Assembly: GCF_003265705.1 (NCBI RefSeq)
Contig: NW_020312848.1
Coordinates: 57,244,737-57,308,736, forward strand
Direction of reading: 5' to 3'
From: Callorhinus ursinus
Lineage: Eukaryota; Chordata; Mammalia; Carnivora; Otariidae
DNA: 64,000 nt
In this document: positions 34,869 to 46,244 of the stretch, one piece after another
How positions within the stretch are numbered: position 1 is the stretch's first letter
How the letters are laid out: each line of letters starts with the position of its first letter
Notes under the pieces: model-generated
What the model was told of the DNA's origin: nothing
Seen by the model: only the letters and a program-made list of their open reading frames with translations
Databases searched by the model: none
Translations under genes and position numbers: made by a program

Positions 34869-37800
34869 TCATTCCTTTTGGTGGCTGCATAATATTCCGT
34901 GTATTGTCGTGTATATATACCACAGATTCTTTATCCATTCAGCTGTCGATGGACATCTTGGCTCTTTCCACAGTTTGGCTATTGTGGACATTGCTGCTAT
35001 AAACATTGGGGTGCACGTACCCCTTCGGATCCCTACATTTGTATCTTTGGGGTAAATACCCAGTAGTGCAATTGCTGGATCGTATGGTAGCTCTATTTTC
35101 AACTGTTTGAGGAACCTCCATACTGTTTTCCAGAGTGGTTCACCAGCTTGCATTCCCACCAACAGTGTAGGAGGGTTCCCCTTTCTCCACATCCCCGCCA
35201 ACATCTGTCATTCCCTGACTTGTTAATTTTAGCCATTCTGATGGGTGTGAGGTGGTATCTCACTGAGGTTTTGATTTGGATTTCCGTGATGCCGAGCGAT
35301 GTTGAGCACTTTTTCATGTGTCTGTTGGCCATTTGGATGTCTTCTTTGGAAAAATGTCTGTTCATGTCTTCTGCCCATTTCTTGATTGGATTATTTGTTC
35401 TTTGGGTGTTGAGTTTGAGAAGTTCTTTATAGATTTTGGATACTAGCCCTTTATCTGATATGTCAATTGCAAATATTTTCTCCCATTCTGTCGGTTGTCT
35501 TTTGGTTTTGTGGACTGTTTCTTTTGCTGTGCAAAAAGCTTTTTATCTTGATGAAATCCCAATAGTTCATTTTTGCCCTGGTTTCCCTTGCCTTTGGCAA
35601 TGTTTCTAGGAAGAAGTTGCTGTGGCTGAGGTCGAAGAGGTTGCTGCCTGTGTTCTCCTTTAGGATGTTGATGGACTCCTGTCTCACGTTTAGGTCTTTC
35701 AACCATTTGGAGTCTATTTTTGTGTGTGGTGTAAGGAAATGGTCCAGTTTCATTCTTCTGCATGTGGCTGTCCAATTTTCCCAACACCATTTGTTGAAGA
35801 GACTGTCTTTTTTCCATTGGACATTCTTGCCTGCTTTGTCAAAGATGAGTTGACCATAGAGTTGAGGGTCCATTTCTGGGCTCTCCTATTCTGTTCCATT
35901 GATCTATGTGTCTGTTTTTGGGCCAGTACCATACTGCCTTAATGATGACAGCTTTGTAATAGAGCTGGAAGTCCGGAATTGTGATGCCGCCAGCTTTGCT
36001 TTTCTTTTTCAAGATTCCTCTGGCTATTCGGGGTCTCTTCTGGTTCCATACAAATTTTAGGATTATTTGTTCCATTTCTTTGAAAAAGGTGGATGGTATT
36101 TTGATGGGGATTGCATTGAATGTGTAGATTGCTCTAGGTAGCATTGACATCTTCACAATGTTGGTTCTTCCAATCCATGAGCATGGAACGTTTTTCCATT
36201 TCTTTGTGTCTTCTTCAATTTCTTTCCTGAGTATTTTATAGTTTTCTGAGTACAGATCCTTTGCCTCTTTGGTTAAATTTATTCCTAGGTATCTTATGGT
36301 TTTAGGTGCAATCATAAATGGGATCGACTCCTTGATTTGTCTCTCTTCTGTCTTGTTGTTGGTGTATAGGAATGCCACTGATTTCTGTGCATTGATTTTA
36401 TATCCTGCTACTTGACTGAATTCCTGTATGAGTTCTAGCAGTTTTGGGGTGGAGTCTTTTGGGTTTTCCACCTACAGTATCATATCATCTGCAAAGAGTG
36501 AGAGTTTGACTTCCTCTTTGCCGATTTGGATGCCTTTGATTTCTTTTTGTTGTCTGACTGCCGTGGCTAGGACTTCTAATACTATGTTGAATAGCAGTGG
36601 TGAGAGTGGACATCCCTGCCGTGTTCCTGACCTTAGGGGAAAAGCTCTCAGCTTGTCCCCATTGAGAATGATATTCGCTGTAGGTATTTCATAGATGGCT
36701 TTTATGATATTGAGGTATGTACCCTCTATCCCTATTCTCTGAAGAGTTTTGATCAAGAAAGGATGCTGTACTTTGTCAAATGCTTTTTCTGCATCTACTG
36801 AGAGGATCATATGATTCTTGTTCTTTCTTTTGTTAATGTATTGTGTCACGTTGATTGATTTGCGGATGTTGAACCAGCCTTGCCGCCCAGGGATAAATCC
36901 CACTTGGTCGTGGTGAATAATCCTTTTAATGTACTGTTGGATCCTATTGGCTAGTATTTTGGTGAGAAGTTTTGCATCCATGTTCATCAAGGATATTGGT
37001 CTGTAATTCTCCTTTTTGATGGGGTCTTTGTCTGGTTTGGGGATCAAGGTAATGGTGGCCTCATAAAACGAGTTTGGAAGTTTTCCTTCCATTTCTATTT
37101 TTTGGAATAGTTTCAGGAGAATAGGCATTAATTCTTCTTTAAATGTCTGATAGAATTCCCCTGGGAAGCCATGTGGCCCTGGGCTTTTGTTTGTTGGGAG
37201 ATTTTTGATGACTGCTTCAATTTCCTTAGTGGTTATAGGTCTGTTCAGGTTTTCTATTTCTTCCTGGTTCAATTTTGGTAGTTGATACATCTCTAGGAAT
37301 GCACCCATTTCTTCCAGGTTATCTAATTTGCCGGCATAGAGTTGCTCATAATATGTTCTTATAATTGTTTGTATGTCTTTGGTGTTGGATGTGATCTCTC
37401 CTCTTTCATTCATGATTTTGTTGATTTGGGTCATTTCTCTTTTCTTTTGGATAAGTCTGGCCAGCGGTTTATCAATCTTGTTAATTCTTTCAAAGAACCA
37501 GCTCCTAGTTTCATTGATCTGTTCTACTGTTCTTTTGGTTTCTATTTCATTGATTTCTGCTCTGATCTTTATTATTTCTCTTCTCCTGCTGGGTTTAGGC
37601 TTTCTTTGCTGTTTTTTCTCTAGCTCTTTTAGGTGTAGGGTTAGGTTGTGTATTTGAGACCTTTCTTGTTTCTTGAGAAAGGCTTGTATTGCTATATACT
37701 TTCCTCTCAGGACTGCCTTTGCTGTATCCCAAAGATTTTGAACAGTTGTGTTTTCATTTTCATTGGTTTTCATGAATTTTCTTTAATTCTTCTTTAATTT

Positions 37801-38591
37801 TCTGGTTGACCCATTCATTCTTTAGTAGGATGCTCTTTAGCCTCCATGTCTTTGAGTTCTTTCTGACTTTCCTCTTATGATTGAGTTCTAGTTTCAAAGC
37901 ATTGTGGTCTGGAAATATGCAGGGAATGATCCCAATCTTTTGGTACCGGTTGAGACCTGATTTGTGACCTAGGATATGATCAATTCTGGAGAATGTTCCA
38001 TGGGCACTAGAGAAGAATGGGTATTCCGTTGCTTTGGGATGGAATGTTCTGAAGATGTCTGTGAAGTCCATTTGGTCCAGTGTGTCATTTAAAGTCTTTA
38101 TTTCCTTGTTGATCCTTTGCTTAGATGATCTGTCCATTTCAGTTAGGGGGGGTGTTAAAGTCCCCCACTATTATTGTATTGTTGTCAATGTGCTTCTTTG
38201 CTTTTGTTATTAATTGCCTTATATAATTAGCTGCTCCCATGTTCGGGGCATAGATATATACAATTGTTAGATCTTCTTGTTGGATAGACCCTTTAAGTAG
38301 GATATAGTGTCCTTCTTCATCTCTCATTACAGTCTTTGTTTTAAAATCTAATTTGTCTGATATAATGATTGCCACCCCAGCTTTCTTTTGGTCTCCATTT
38401 GCATGGTAAATGGTTTTCCACCCCCTCACTTTCAATCTGGGGATGTCTTTGGGTCTAAAATGAGTCTCTTGCAGACAGCATATCGATGGGTCTTGTTTTT
38501 TAATCCAATCTGATAGCCTATGTCTTTTGATTGGGGCATTTAGCCCATTTACATTCAGGGTAACTATTGAAAGGTATGAATTTAGTGCCAT
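34869..38591 (-). pseudogene. LINE-1 ORF2 (endonuclease / reverse transcriptase), broken
   Basis: ORF2p nicks target DNA and reverse transcribes L1 RNA. The frame opens at 38591 with the endonuclease; NVNGLNAP, LQETHF and VGDFN are present, while the usual Ser-Asp-His motif reads Pro-Asp-His. Reverse transcriptase follows, with [24 protein letters not shown] and the catalytic FADD. Near 35,140-35,260 is the C-terminal Cys/His motif CX3CX7HX3C. Breaks seen: a 7-G run at 38146-38152 shifts frame after VGDFNTP; an extra base in the T run at 37777-37780; an in-frame TAG at 36472-36474 directly after FADDMIL; an extra base near 35,875-35,890; an extra base near 35,535-35,545; a missing base near 35,140; and a further shift near 34,900. 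Full-length carnivore ORF2p would be about 1,270 residues. Confidence 0.95.
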
Positions 38592-38670
38592 TGTATTGCC
38601 TGTAAGGTGACTGTTACTGTATATTGTCTGTGTTCCTTTCTGATCTATGCTGCTTTTAGGCTCCCTTTTT

Positions 38671-39257
38671 GCTTAGAGGACCTCTTTCAATATTTCCTGT
38701 AGGGCTGGTTTTGTGTTTGCAAATTCCTTTAGTTTTTGTTTGTCCTGGAAGCTTTTTATCTCTCCTTCTATTTTCAATGATAGCCTAGCTGGATATAGTA
38801 TTCTTGGTTGCATATTTTTCTCGTTTAGTGCTCTGAAGATATCATGCCAGTCCTTTCTGGCCAGCCAGGTCTCTGTGGATAGGTCTGTTGCCAATCTAAT
38901 GTTTCTACCATTGTAGGTTACATATCTCTTCTCCCGAGCCGCTTTCAGGATTTTCTCTTTGTCTCTGAGACTCGTAAGTTTTACTATTAGATGTCGGGAT
39001 GTTGACCTATTTTTATTGATTTTGAGAGGGGTTCTCTGTGCCTCCTGGATTTTGATGCCTGTTTCCTTCCCCACATTAGGGAAGTTCTCTGCTATTATTT
39101 GCTCCAATATGCCTTCTGCCCCTCTCTCTCTTTCTTCTTCTTCTGGGATCCCAATTATTCTAATGTTGTTTTGTCTTATCGTATCACTTATCTCTCGAAT
39201 TCTGCCCTCGTGATCCTGTAGTTGTTTCTCTCTCTTTTTCTCAGCCTCTTTATTTTC
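38671..39257 (-). pseudogene. LINE-1 ORF1, 3' part
   Basis: ORF1p is the RNA-binding, trimeric chaperone of the L1 particle. The frame is open from the edge of the sequence gap (39257) to the stop at 38671-38673, about 195 codons. Visible parts are the end of the charged coiled coil (Glu/Lys-rich near the gap), the RRM-like segment (IRIIGIPEEEE at about 39,110-39,150) and the C-terminal domain (ARLSLKIEGEIKSF). No break is seen in the visible portion; the N-terminal part and start codon fall in the 400-N gap, so whether ORF1 is intact cannot be told. Confidence 0.92.
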
Positions 39258-39259
39258 CA

Positions 39260-39659
39260 NNNNNNNNNNNNNNNNNNNNNNNNNNNNNNNNNNNNNNNNN
39301 NNNNNNNNNNNNNNNNNNNNNNNNNNNNNNNNNNNNNNNNNNNNNNNNNNNNNNNNNNNNNNNNNNNNNNNNNNNNNNNNNNNNNNNNNNNNNNNNNNNN
39401 NNNNNNNNNNNNNNNNNNNNNNNNNNNNNNNNNNNNNNNNNNNNNNNNNNNNNNNNNNNNNNNNNNNNNNNNNNNNNNNNNNNNNNNNNNNNNNNNNNNN
39501 NNNNNNNNNNNNNNNNNNNNNNNNNNNNNNNNNNNNNNNNNNNNNNNNNNNNNNNNNNNNNNNNNNNNNNNNNNNNNNNNNNNNNNNNNNNNNNNNNNNN
39601 NNNNNNNNNNNNNNNNNNNNNNNNNNNNNNNNNNNNNNNNNNNNNNNNNNNNNNNNNNN
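39260..39659. other. 400-base assembly gap (N)
   Basis: A run of exactly 400 N inside the L1, replacing the ORF1 start and the inner 5'UTR. Open frames printed through it are artefacts. Confidence 1.
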
Positions 39660-40394
39660 GCCCCCAGAGAAGAGCAGTCACTCTCGTCTCCCCGGTCTCC
39701 AGCTGCACTCCGTGCTTGCCCGGCCTGTGGTGGAGTGTTTCTATGTCTGGCACCCGGTCCCGTGTGGAGTCTCCAAACCCAGCAGATCCCTGCGGTGTGC
39801 TCCCGCACCGCTCCTCCCCAGGGAGGAAGGGGAGTCTCCCCAGCTCTGCCACTTGTTGGGTCCCTGCTGGAGGAGCAGTGGCCCGACTGGGCCGCGGATC
39901 ACAGTTTATGGCCACCCCGAGCTGAGAGCCCGCGCCTCGGCTCCGTCTCTGCAGCCGGCTTCCCCGCTCCGATACCTGGGAGCTCTGCCACACTCAGGCA
40001 CCCCTGGTCTTTCTGTGACCCTGAGGGTCCCGAGACCACACTGTCCCTTGAGGGTTCCACCCCCCGCTTAGCCACTGGAGCGACGTCCCTCAGTGGAGCC
40101 GACTTCTAAAAGGTCCGATTTTGTGCTCTGCGGCTCTATCACTTGCCAGAAGCGGCCGGCAGAGGCCCCTCCCCCGCCCTCTATCCTCCCGAATATCGCC
40201 TCGGATTCACTCCTCCGCACGTCCTACCTTCCAGAAAGTGGTCGCTTTTCTGTTCAGAGTGTTTTTACTTTTCTTATCTTCGATCTCCTGTTGAGTTCGT
40301 AGGTGTTCAGAATGGTTTGATCCCTATTCAGCTGAATTCCTGAGACCAGACGAAATCCAGGTCTCCTACTCCTCTGCCATCTTGCTCCGCCCCC
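39660..40394 (-). promoter_or_regulatory. LINE-1 5'UTR / internal promoter
   Basis: The most GC- and CpG-rich stretch of the window, reading right to left from GGGGGCGGAGCAAGATGGCA. L1 5'UTRs hold an internal pol II promoter; the CAAGATGGC at 40376-40384 (as GCCATCTTG on plus) is the YY1 core that positions L1 transcription start. Its place about 10 bases inside the element's 5' end fits a complete 5' end. Confidence 0.85.
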
Positions 40395-40409
40395 CTGCTA
40401 ACACATCTT
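40395..40409. repeat. LINE-1 target-site duplication, right copy
   Basis: CTGCTAACACATCTT, identical to 34211-34225; followed by TTAA repeats (40412-40436). Confidence 0.95.
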
Positions 40410-43190
40410 ACATTAATTAATTAATTAATTGATTAAGCAGTTTAGGTATTTTTTTAAAAAATACAGTAGAGATTTTAGAAATGTTCAAATTAGAAATATA
40501 TTACTGGTTTGAGGAAGTTCAATGGAAAAATACTAACAATTAGACATCTAGAATATGTGTTTTCCTATCTAGACTACTATAGCTTAGATAATGTGCTAAG
40601 TTAAGTTTGGATTGTTTGAACTTTACTTTTTTACTCTCCATGAAAAAATAGACTTACCCACTAAAGAAGTAGTTACTGAATAATATTGCAGAAAATCTAA
40701 TTCTTTTAAAGCCTTCTAGAAGCACACAATTTAATTATGTCTCTTCCATCTACTTCAACATTTATTACACTTGTTAATTAAAGCATGTCTCCAAAGACCT
40801 CTGCTTGCCAACCATGTATAACCCTGGCTGGAAGTGACCTACATATCTGAAGGTAAAGATACTTAATACAATTATTGTCTAAGACAGTCCAGATTGGCCT
40901 TCCTCTTCAGGGGAACAACATATATTTGAAAGAAAAAATCTCTTGAATGTTGTATAAATGATATTTTACTAATCTACATTGGTCTTTGTCGGTGCATTGT
41001 GCATTTATTTGTGAATTTAGTACTCTTAAGTTTGGCCGAGCACAAACAAAAAGACAAATTTATTACAGGAGTGATAGGGAAAATTGCTATCTAAAACAAC
41101 TGCTGCCTCAGGAGGGTGGACACTGTAAAATTAATTTCTTTCCTATTGCATCTTTGGAAGGGTTTGAATATGCAAATCTGACCGTTGAGCTAAAATTCAA
41201 AGCAGGGCTCTGAGGAGAATTTGTAGCTCTCCTGAAGAGATATTGAGGAGGGGGAGATGGTATAGAGGAAGAAAGGAATCCATATGATGAGGAAAAGCTG
41301 GAATTCTAAATGGGGAAATAGGGCCATCCTGGAATGGGGTGTTCAAAAATTTAATACTAAAAATTCATTGCTTCCATTTTTTTGTTGTAAATCGTTTTCT
41401 GGCTTCTTCAAGCCTTCAGTAGAATCTGTCATGCCTATAAATGCTGTATTTGAGAGCCAGAGTACTTTGTTGTTGTTGTTGTTGTTGTTGTTGTTTTGAA
41501 GTTTAACTGTTTTTAAGAATTACAGAAAGAGATTGAGGCCAAATCCCATGATTGGACTGACACAAATCGGAGAGGAACATTATCAGTCAGAAAAAATTAA
41601 CAGGACTAATTCAGCAGATGCCAAAAATGACCATGAAAATCTAAGCCCCTTCCACATTCCACGCCCCACCTCCCAATTCCTAGTGATTGACAGAAATCCT
41701 GGGAAGTTTTACAAATGACCCACAAATAGTGGAGTTCGGGTTCGAGTCCATTAGCCAGGTCTCAAGAGGCAGGTGATCCAGTTAAAATGTGAGTTGCCTG
41801 GGGACACTGCAGTCTAAGAGTAAGGACACACATAGGTGTCTGCAATAATGGAAGCAAAACCTCCAAGTTTCCTCAGTGGCTCATCTCCGTTTCTTTAGGT
41901 GCATTAGCTTTTTTCAATTTTAATTTGACTGTGCTAAGAGCACTTAACATGAGGTCTACCCTCTCAACAGACTTTTAAATGTACAGCACAAATTGTTAGC
42001 TATTTGCAAACGTCAGAACTGTTCTCACAGGTGAACATCTAATCTATTTTTTAAAGGCCTCTGTGGGAAAGTAAGTTTTCAATGCCCAGTAGGCACAGTT
42101 TTGTACAGGGGATCTCTAGAATGTACTTACCTTGTACAACAAAACTTTATACCTGTTGTATTTCTTTGTATTCATCTTACTTAAGACTTTTTTTCCTCCA
42201 CGTAGTAGAAAACTTGACTTTCAACAGCTACCAGGAAGGAATGACCGTACCTGCTGTCCCAAATCTTAGGGAAAGGTATGATTATGTTTGACTCAGATCA
42301 TTTCTGATGATATCCTCTGTACCAGCCAACTTGCAGTGTACACTAAGACAAGGATTTTGTTTGTAGAGTACCAGCATTTTTAGATGTATTATTCCTATAT
42401 TCCTATAGTCATCCATGTATTCTTCTGCTGTATGCGTTGGGAGTTTTGCAACCCCCAAAATGTAACAGGTGTTTTAATCCAGTAGTTACAGAATATTATA
42501 AACTGCCTTTTCCAATCATAAATCATGTCAACATTGAAAAAATAACATCTACTAAGAGAATTTAGGACATGGCAGCAAATTATTAATAGAACAATCGAGA
42601 CAAGGAGAAGGATGCACTTATTAGAGTCAGGAATAGATGATTGATGGTAGAGTGAATTTTTTTCATGAAGAATTTATGTTACATTCCCCAAAGACCATCT
42701 GGAAAGCCTTCTCTGGATGTTTACCTGTGTGTTTTGAGTTTAATAACAGTTCTAGACATCTCTTAATTAATCACATCTGTCAAATGATGTTGGAGATAGA
42801 CACCTAAACATCATTTCTTCAAGGACAGTCACACATTAGTGACTAAGACCTTCATTCACTCAGAAAAAGAGACTTGAAAATGTGATATATACTGATTTTC
42901 AACTGCTCTATCTTAAATCTCACAGAATATAGTATACTTAGGGTATGTTTAAATATATGTTTACATGTGTAGGTGTGAAAGTGTATACATGCATAAATGT
43001 CTTTGGTGATATTTCTGATCTTCATCACCAACATTATGCTCATAGGTCATGCAAACATAATGATGTCAGACTGGCTGGTGTTTCTATGGGGGAGGGGCTG
43101 GGAGGAAAAACAACTCCCCTTTATTTGCATTGTTCTTGTGGTTCCTTCATTATTATTGAAGTTTTGTTATAATATATACAGAAGTAATGA
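40410..43190. other. unassigned sequence with (TTG)n
   Basis: No gene recognised. (TTAA)n at 40,412-40,436 and (TTG)n of about nine units at 41,468-41,496. Short open frames have no recognisable domain. Confidence 0.45.
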
Positions 43191-43545
43191 ATTAACCCTA
43201 AAATCTCAGTGGCTTAACCCAACAATATTTTCCTCTTGCTCATGAAACAGATCTAGGGCAAAGCTAAAGTTGGGTAGTTCCTTGGATTCAGTCACTCAGG
43301 GATTTTGGCTGACAGAGGCCCCACTACCTTGTATCTGAACCATCTGGAACACATGGTTTTTTCCCCACCCATGTGATGGGCAAAGAAGGCTCCATAAAAC
43401 CTTTCACTGGTAATGAAATGTTTTGCTCTGGAAAAGACATGTAATTCCATTGACCAGAACTAGTCACATGGCCCCACCTAACTGCAAAAGGACTGGGAAG
43501 TATCAGAGAGTACATGAAATAATTGGTGAGCTGTCTTTGCCACAC
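43191..43545. repeat. probable ancient interspersed repeat, family unresolved
   Basis: 'CCTAAAATCTCAGTGGCTTA' followed by 'GGATTCAGTCACTCAGGG' and 'CCATTGACCAGAACTAGTCA' has the wording of a common old mammalian repeat that I cannot name. It is not a gene. Confidence 0.35.
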
Positions 43546-45069
43546 TATATCCCAGACCTATATTTGTTGGGCAAGAGAAATTTTAATGAACCAAGTGAAA
43601 ATTTTAAATACCGAACTCCTTGTTCCTTTCTCTTTATTCCAATGGCAAAACACATATAAAACATGATGACATATTTAGAGTCCTAACTCACTTTCCTCCT
43701 GATTTTCATGCTGAGGGCACTGCTCTTCTTTCAACAGGCAGCTAGCTCATGAGTTGGATGTGGATTACTCAGAGAAGTACTGAGAGCTTTAAGGTGACTC
43801 TGCTTAGAGAAAATAAACATACAAAATCCCCCACATACAAAACCAAACCACTATTTATGTGGCATAAAGTTAATTTCTGGCTGAGAGCTTATTGTTTAGA
43901 GTCAAAAAAATTAGCCTTAGTTTTTGCACCTCTTTGATCCATTCTTCACTTTCTCTTTCAACCTCCATCCCTAATCTCCTTCTAATGAGGAACAGGTTGA
44001 GCAAACAGAACCAATTCCTGTCTCTAGCTATTTACCATAAACCACTGCCTCTTTCTTCAGTCTTTCCCCTTATGACCCTTTTTAGAACTGGAGTTGATGA
44101 AAACCAAATGAGATGTTGGTGAGTTATAACACTAATCAGAGATAGCCAGCAATATTCACACTGTAGAAAACATTAAGCCTTCTTTTAACACCTTAAAGAT
44201 AATTCTTTTCATTTAATAATAACGTAAAGAGTAATCCAAAAGGAATGTGCTGATTTTAATAGCCACAATATGTCTAGCTATTTAATAAAATATCAGAAAC
44301 TGGTCTTGAATTACGTTCAGGAGCAATTCAAATTACATGCAGAGAGAGAGAGAGATTCTCTGGTGGAGAAGCCTGTAGTGAGTCTTATTTATAAGATCGA
44401 AGTCATTTTTGCTTCATTCAAATATGAATATATACTTATACAACAATTTAGGAAAAGACTTTGTGGAATATAGGTCTGGATGAATTTCTTGTGGTACCTA
44501 TTTTTGTAAGTTTTTTAAAACATTGAAATCACTGTTGTGGGTTCTTAGCGACGAACCATCTGTCACAAATCAGAATCAACATTGATTGTAGCTTATTAAG
44601 AGGAAAAATTGCTAGCAAAAACCATTTAAAGTGTAAAATTGGATATTGAAAACTTTCTTTCCCAGAGAGCTCTTTATGAAACAGATTAGATGTTCATCTG
44701 TGAAAATAGTTTTGACTTTTGTAAATAGATAATTATTTCATATTGTAGAATCACTAAAAAGGTGAGGAATGCATGGGGACAGAAGGAAGGCAGAGTAGTA
44801 TGAGCATGTGTATGCATGTATGGGTGTGAGAGAAGAAGAGAGAGAGAGAGAGAGGAGGGGCTGCATATCTCAGGAGAATTACATTTGTTTGTAGGTACCT
44901 GAACTGAAAATATGAAATTGCTTTTGAAGATAGCTCACAAACTAGAACATACATTATAAACTGGAGTGCTATTAAATAAGTTGTAACTTATGTAAGTGAA
45001 TGTGAGTATTCTAACTCAATATGTTATCACAGTTCACATATGTCTACCTTGTTGGCAAAAATGTCATAA
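43546..45069. other. unassigned sequence with (GA)n tracts
   Basis: No gene recognised. Short GA microsatellites at about 44,340-44,353 and 44,836-44,855. Confidence 0.4.
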
Positions 45070-45390
45070 TAGGAATGATAGCATCAAGATGTTGACATAG
45101 GTCATTCCCAACTCTGGTCTCCCTCACAAGAAGACCAACTAGTAATTATCCATAGACAAGACACCATTGTGAAAATCCCAGAAACTGGAGGTGAGGCTAA
45201 AGCACCCCTTGGACCACAAAGACCAAACAGGACCACATTTCAAGGGTAAGAGGGGTGGCTACACTCTGACTGCATTGCCTCCCACTCCCTTTACCCCAAC
45301 ATTGCATTGCACTGAGATAGCCCCCCTGGATCTAGATTTCTCCAGTGGGAAAAAAAGAGCCCAAGGTGAACACCCAACTCCCTCAGCATT
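45070..45390 (+). repeat. old LINE-1 5'UTR segment
   Basis: 'AGACACCATTGTGAAAATCC', 'CTGGAGGTGAGGCTAAAGCA' and 'CTACACTCTGACTGCATTGC' resemble the 5'UTR of an old L1. It joins late-ORF2 sequence directly, so either ORF1 and most of ORF2 were deleted or two fragments abut. Confidence 0.5.
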
Positions 45391-45858
45391 TTATCTACCA
45401 CACTCACAACAAATAACTCAAAATGGTTAAAGATTGAATGTAAAATCTCAAACCATAAGACTCCTAGAAGAAAACACAAGGAAAAGCTCCTTGACATTGG
45501 TCTTGGCAACGATTTTATGGATAGGATAGTCAAGGCATAAGAAACAAGAGCAAAAATAAACCAGTGGGACTACCTATAAGAAACAAGAGCAAAAATAAAC
45601 CAGTGGGACTACCTATATCAAACTAAAATGCTTCTGCATTGTAAAAGAAATGATAAATTAAATGAAAAGCCAACGTATTATCCAAATAATGAAATTAACT
45701 ATTCATTTCATCATGAGATTATAAACCCTTTGCAGGCAGGGAACTTGTTATACTTTTGAATTTTCCATAATGTCTGTTAAGACATGTAAGTATATAATAA
45801 ATATTTCTTGTTTAATTAATTCAGTCAACATTAAATCTGACTTTCGCATAAGGATACT

Positions 45859-46048
45859 TTTTTTTTTAAGATTTTATTTATTTATTTGAGACAGAGAGAG
45901 AGAGAGCACAAGTAGGGATGAGGATCAGAGGGAGAGGGTGAAGCAGACTCTCCACTGGGCAGGGAGCCTGATGCGGGGCTCGATTCCTGGACCCCAAGAT
46001 CATGACCTGACCCGAAGGAAGACACTTAACGAACTGAGCCACCAAGGT
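45859..46048 (-). repeat. Can-SINE, minus strand (left unit of a tandem pair)
   Basis: Poly-T, 'AAGATTTTATTTATTTATTT', 'GTGAAGCAGACTCTCCACTG', 'GGGGCTCGATTCCTGGACCC', reverse head 'CGAACTGAGCCACC'. Left flank CATAAGGATACT (45847-45858) recurs only after the second unit, so this copy probably inserted into the tail of its neighbour. Confidence 0.93.
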
Positions 46049-46244
46049 GAAACCCCCCCACTTTTTTAGAGAAAGAGAGAGAGTGAGCAGGTGAAAGGGC
46101 AGAGGGAGAGGGAGAGTGAATCTTAAGCAAGCTCCAGGCCCAGCACTGAGCCCGACATGGGGCTCAATCTCAGGACCCTGAGGTCATGACCTGAGCCAAA
46201 ATTAAGAGTCAGACACTCAACTGACTGAGCTACCCAGGCGCCCC
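46049..46244 (-). repeat. Can-SINE, minus strand (right unit of a tandem pair)
   Basis: Short T run, GA repeat, 'CTTAAGCAAGCTCCAGGCCC', 'GGCTCAATCTCAGGACCCTG', reverse head 'CTGAGCTACCCAGGCGCCCC'. Right flank CATAAGGATACT at 46245-46256 pairs with 45847-45858. Confidence 0.95.

Larger units (their letters stand above)
34226..40394 (-). mobile_element. near full-length LINE-1, inactive, with 3' transduction and sequence gap
   Basis: Minus-strand carnivore L1 of about 6.2 kb between perfect 15-bp target duplications. From right to left: GC-rich 5'UTR (39660-40394), a 400-N gap (39260-39659), ORF1 remnant (38671-39257), an inter-ORF spacer of about 80 bases, ORF2 in pieces (about 34.87-38.59 kb), 3'UTR, poly-A tract (34311-34322), a 78-bp transduced segment (34233-34310) and a second poly-A (34226-34232). 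ORF2 carries several single-base breaks, so the copy as written cannot mobilise itself. Low divergence from the other young L1 ends in the window suggests a fairly recent insertion. Confidence 0.95.

Noticed and set aside
35148..37657. Plus-strand open frames of 70-95 codons
   Set aside because: Shadows of the minus-strand L1 ORF2.
39222..40109. Long open frames on both strands through the N run
   Set aside because: Open only because N codons are not stops; the real sequence there is L1 5'UTR and ORF1.
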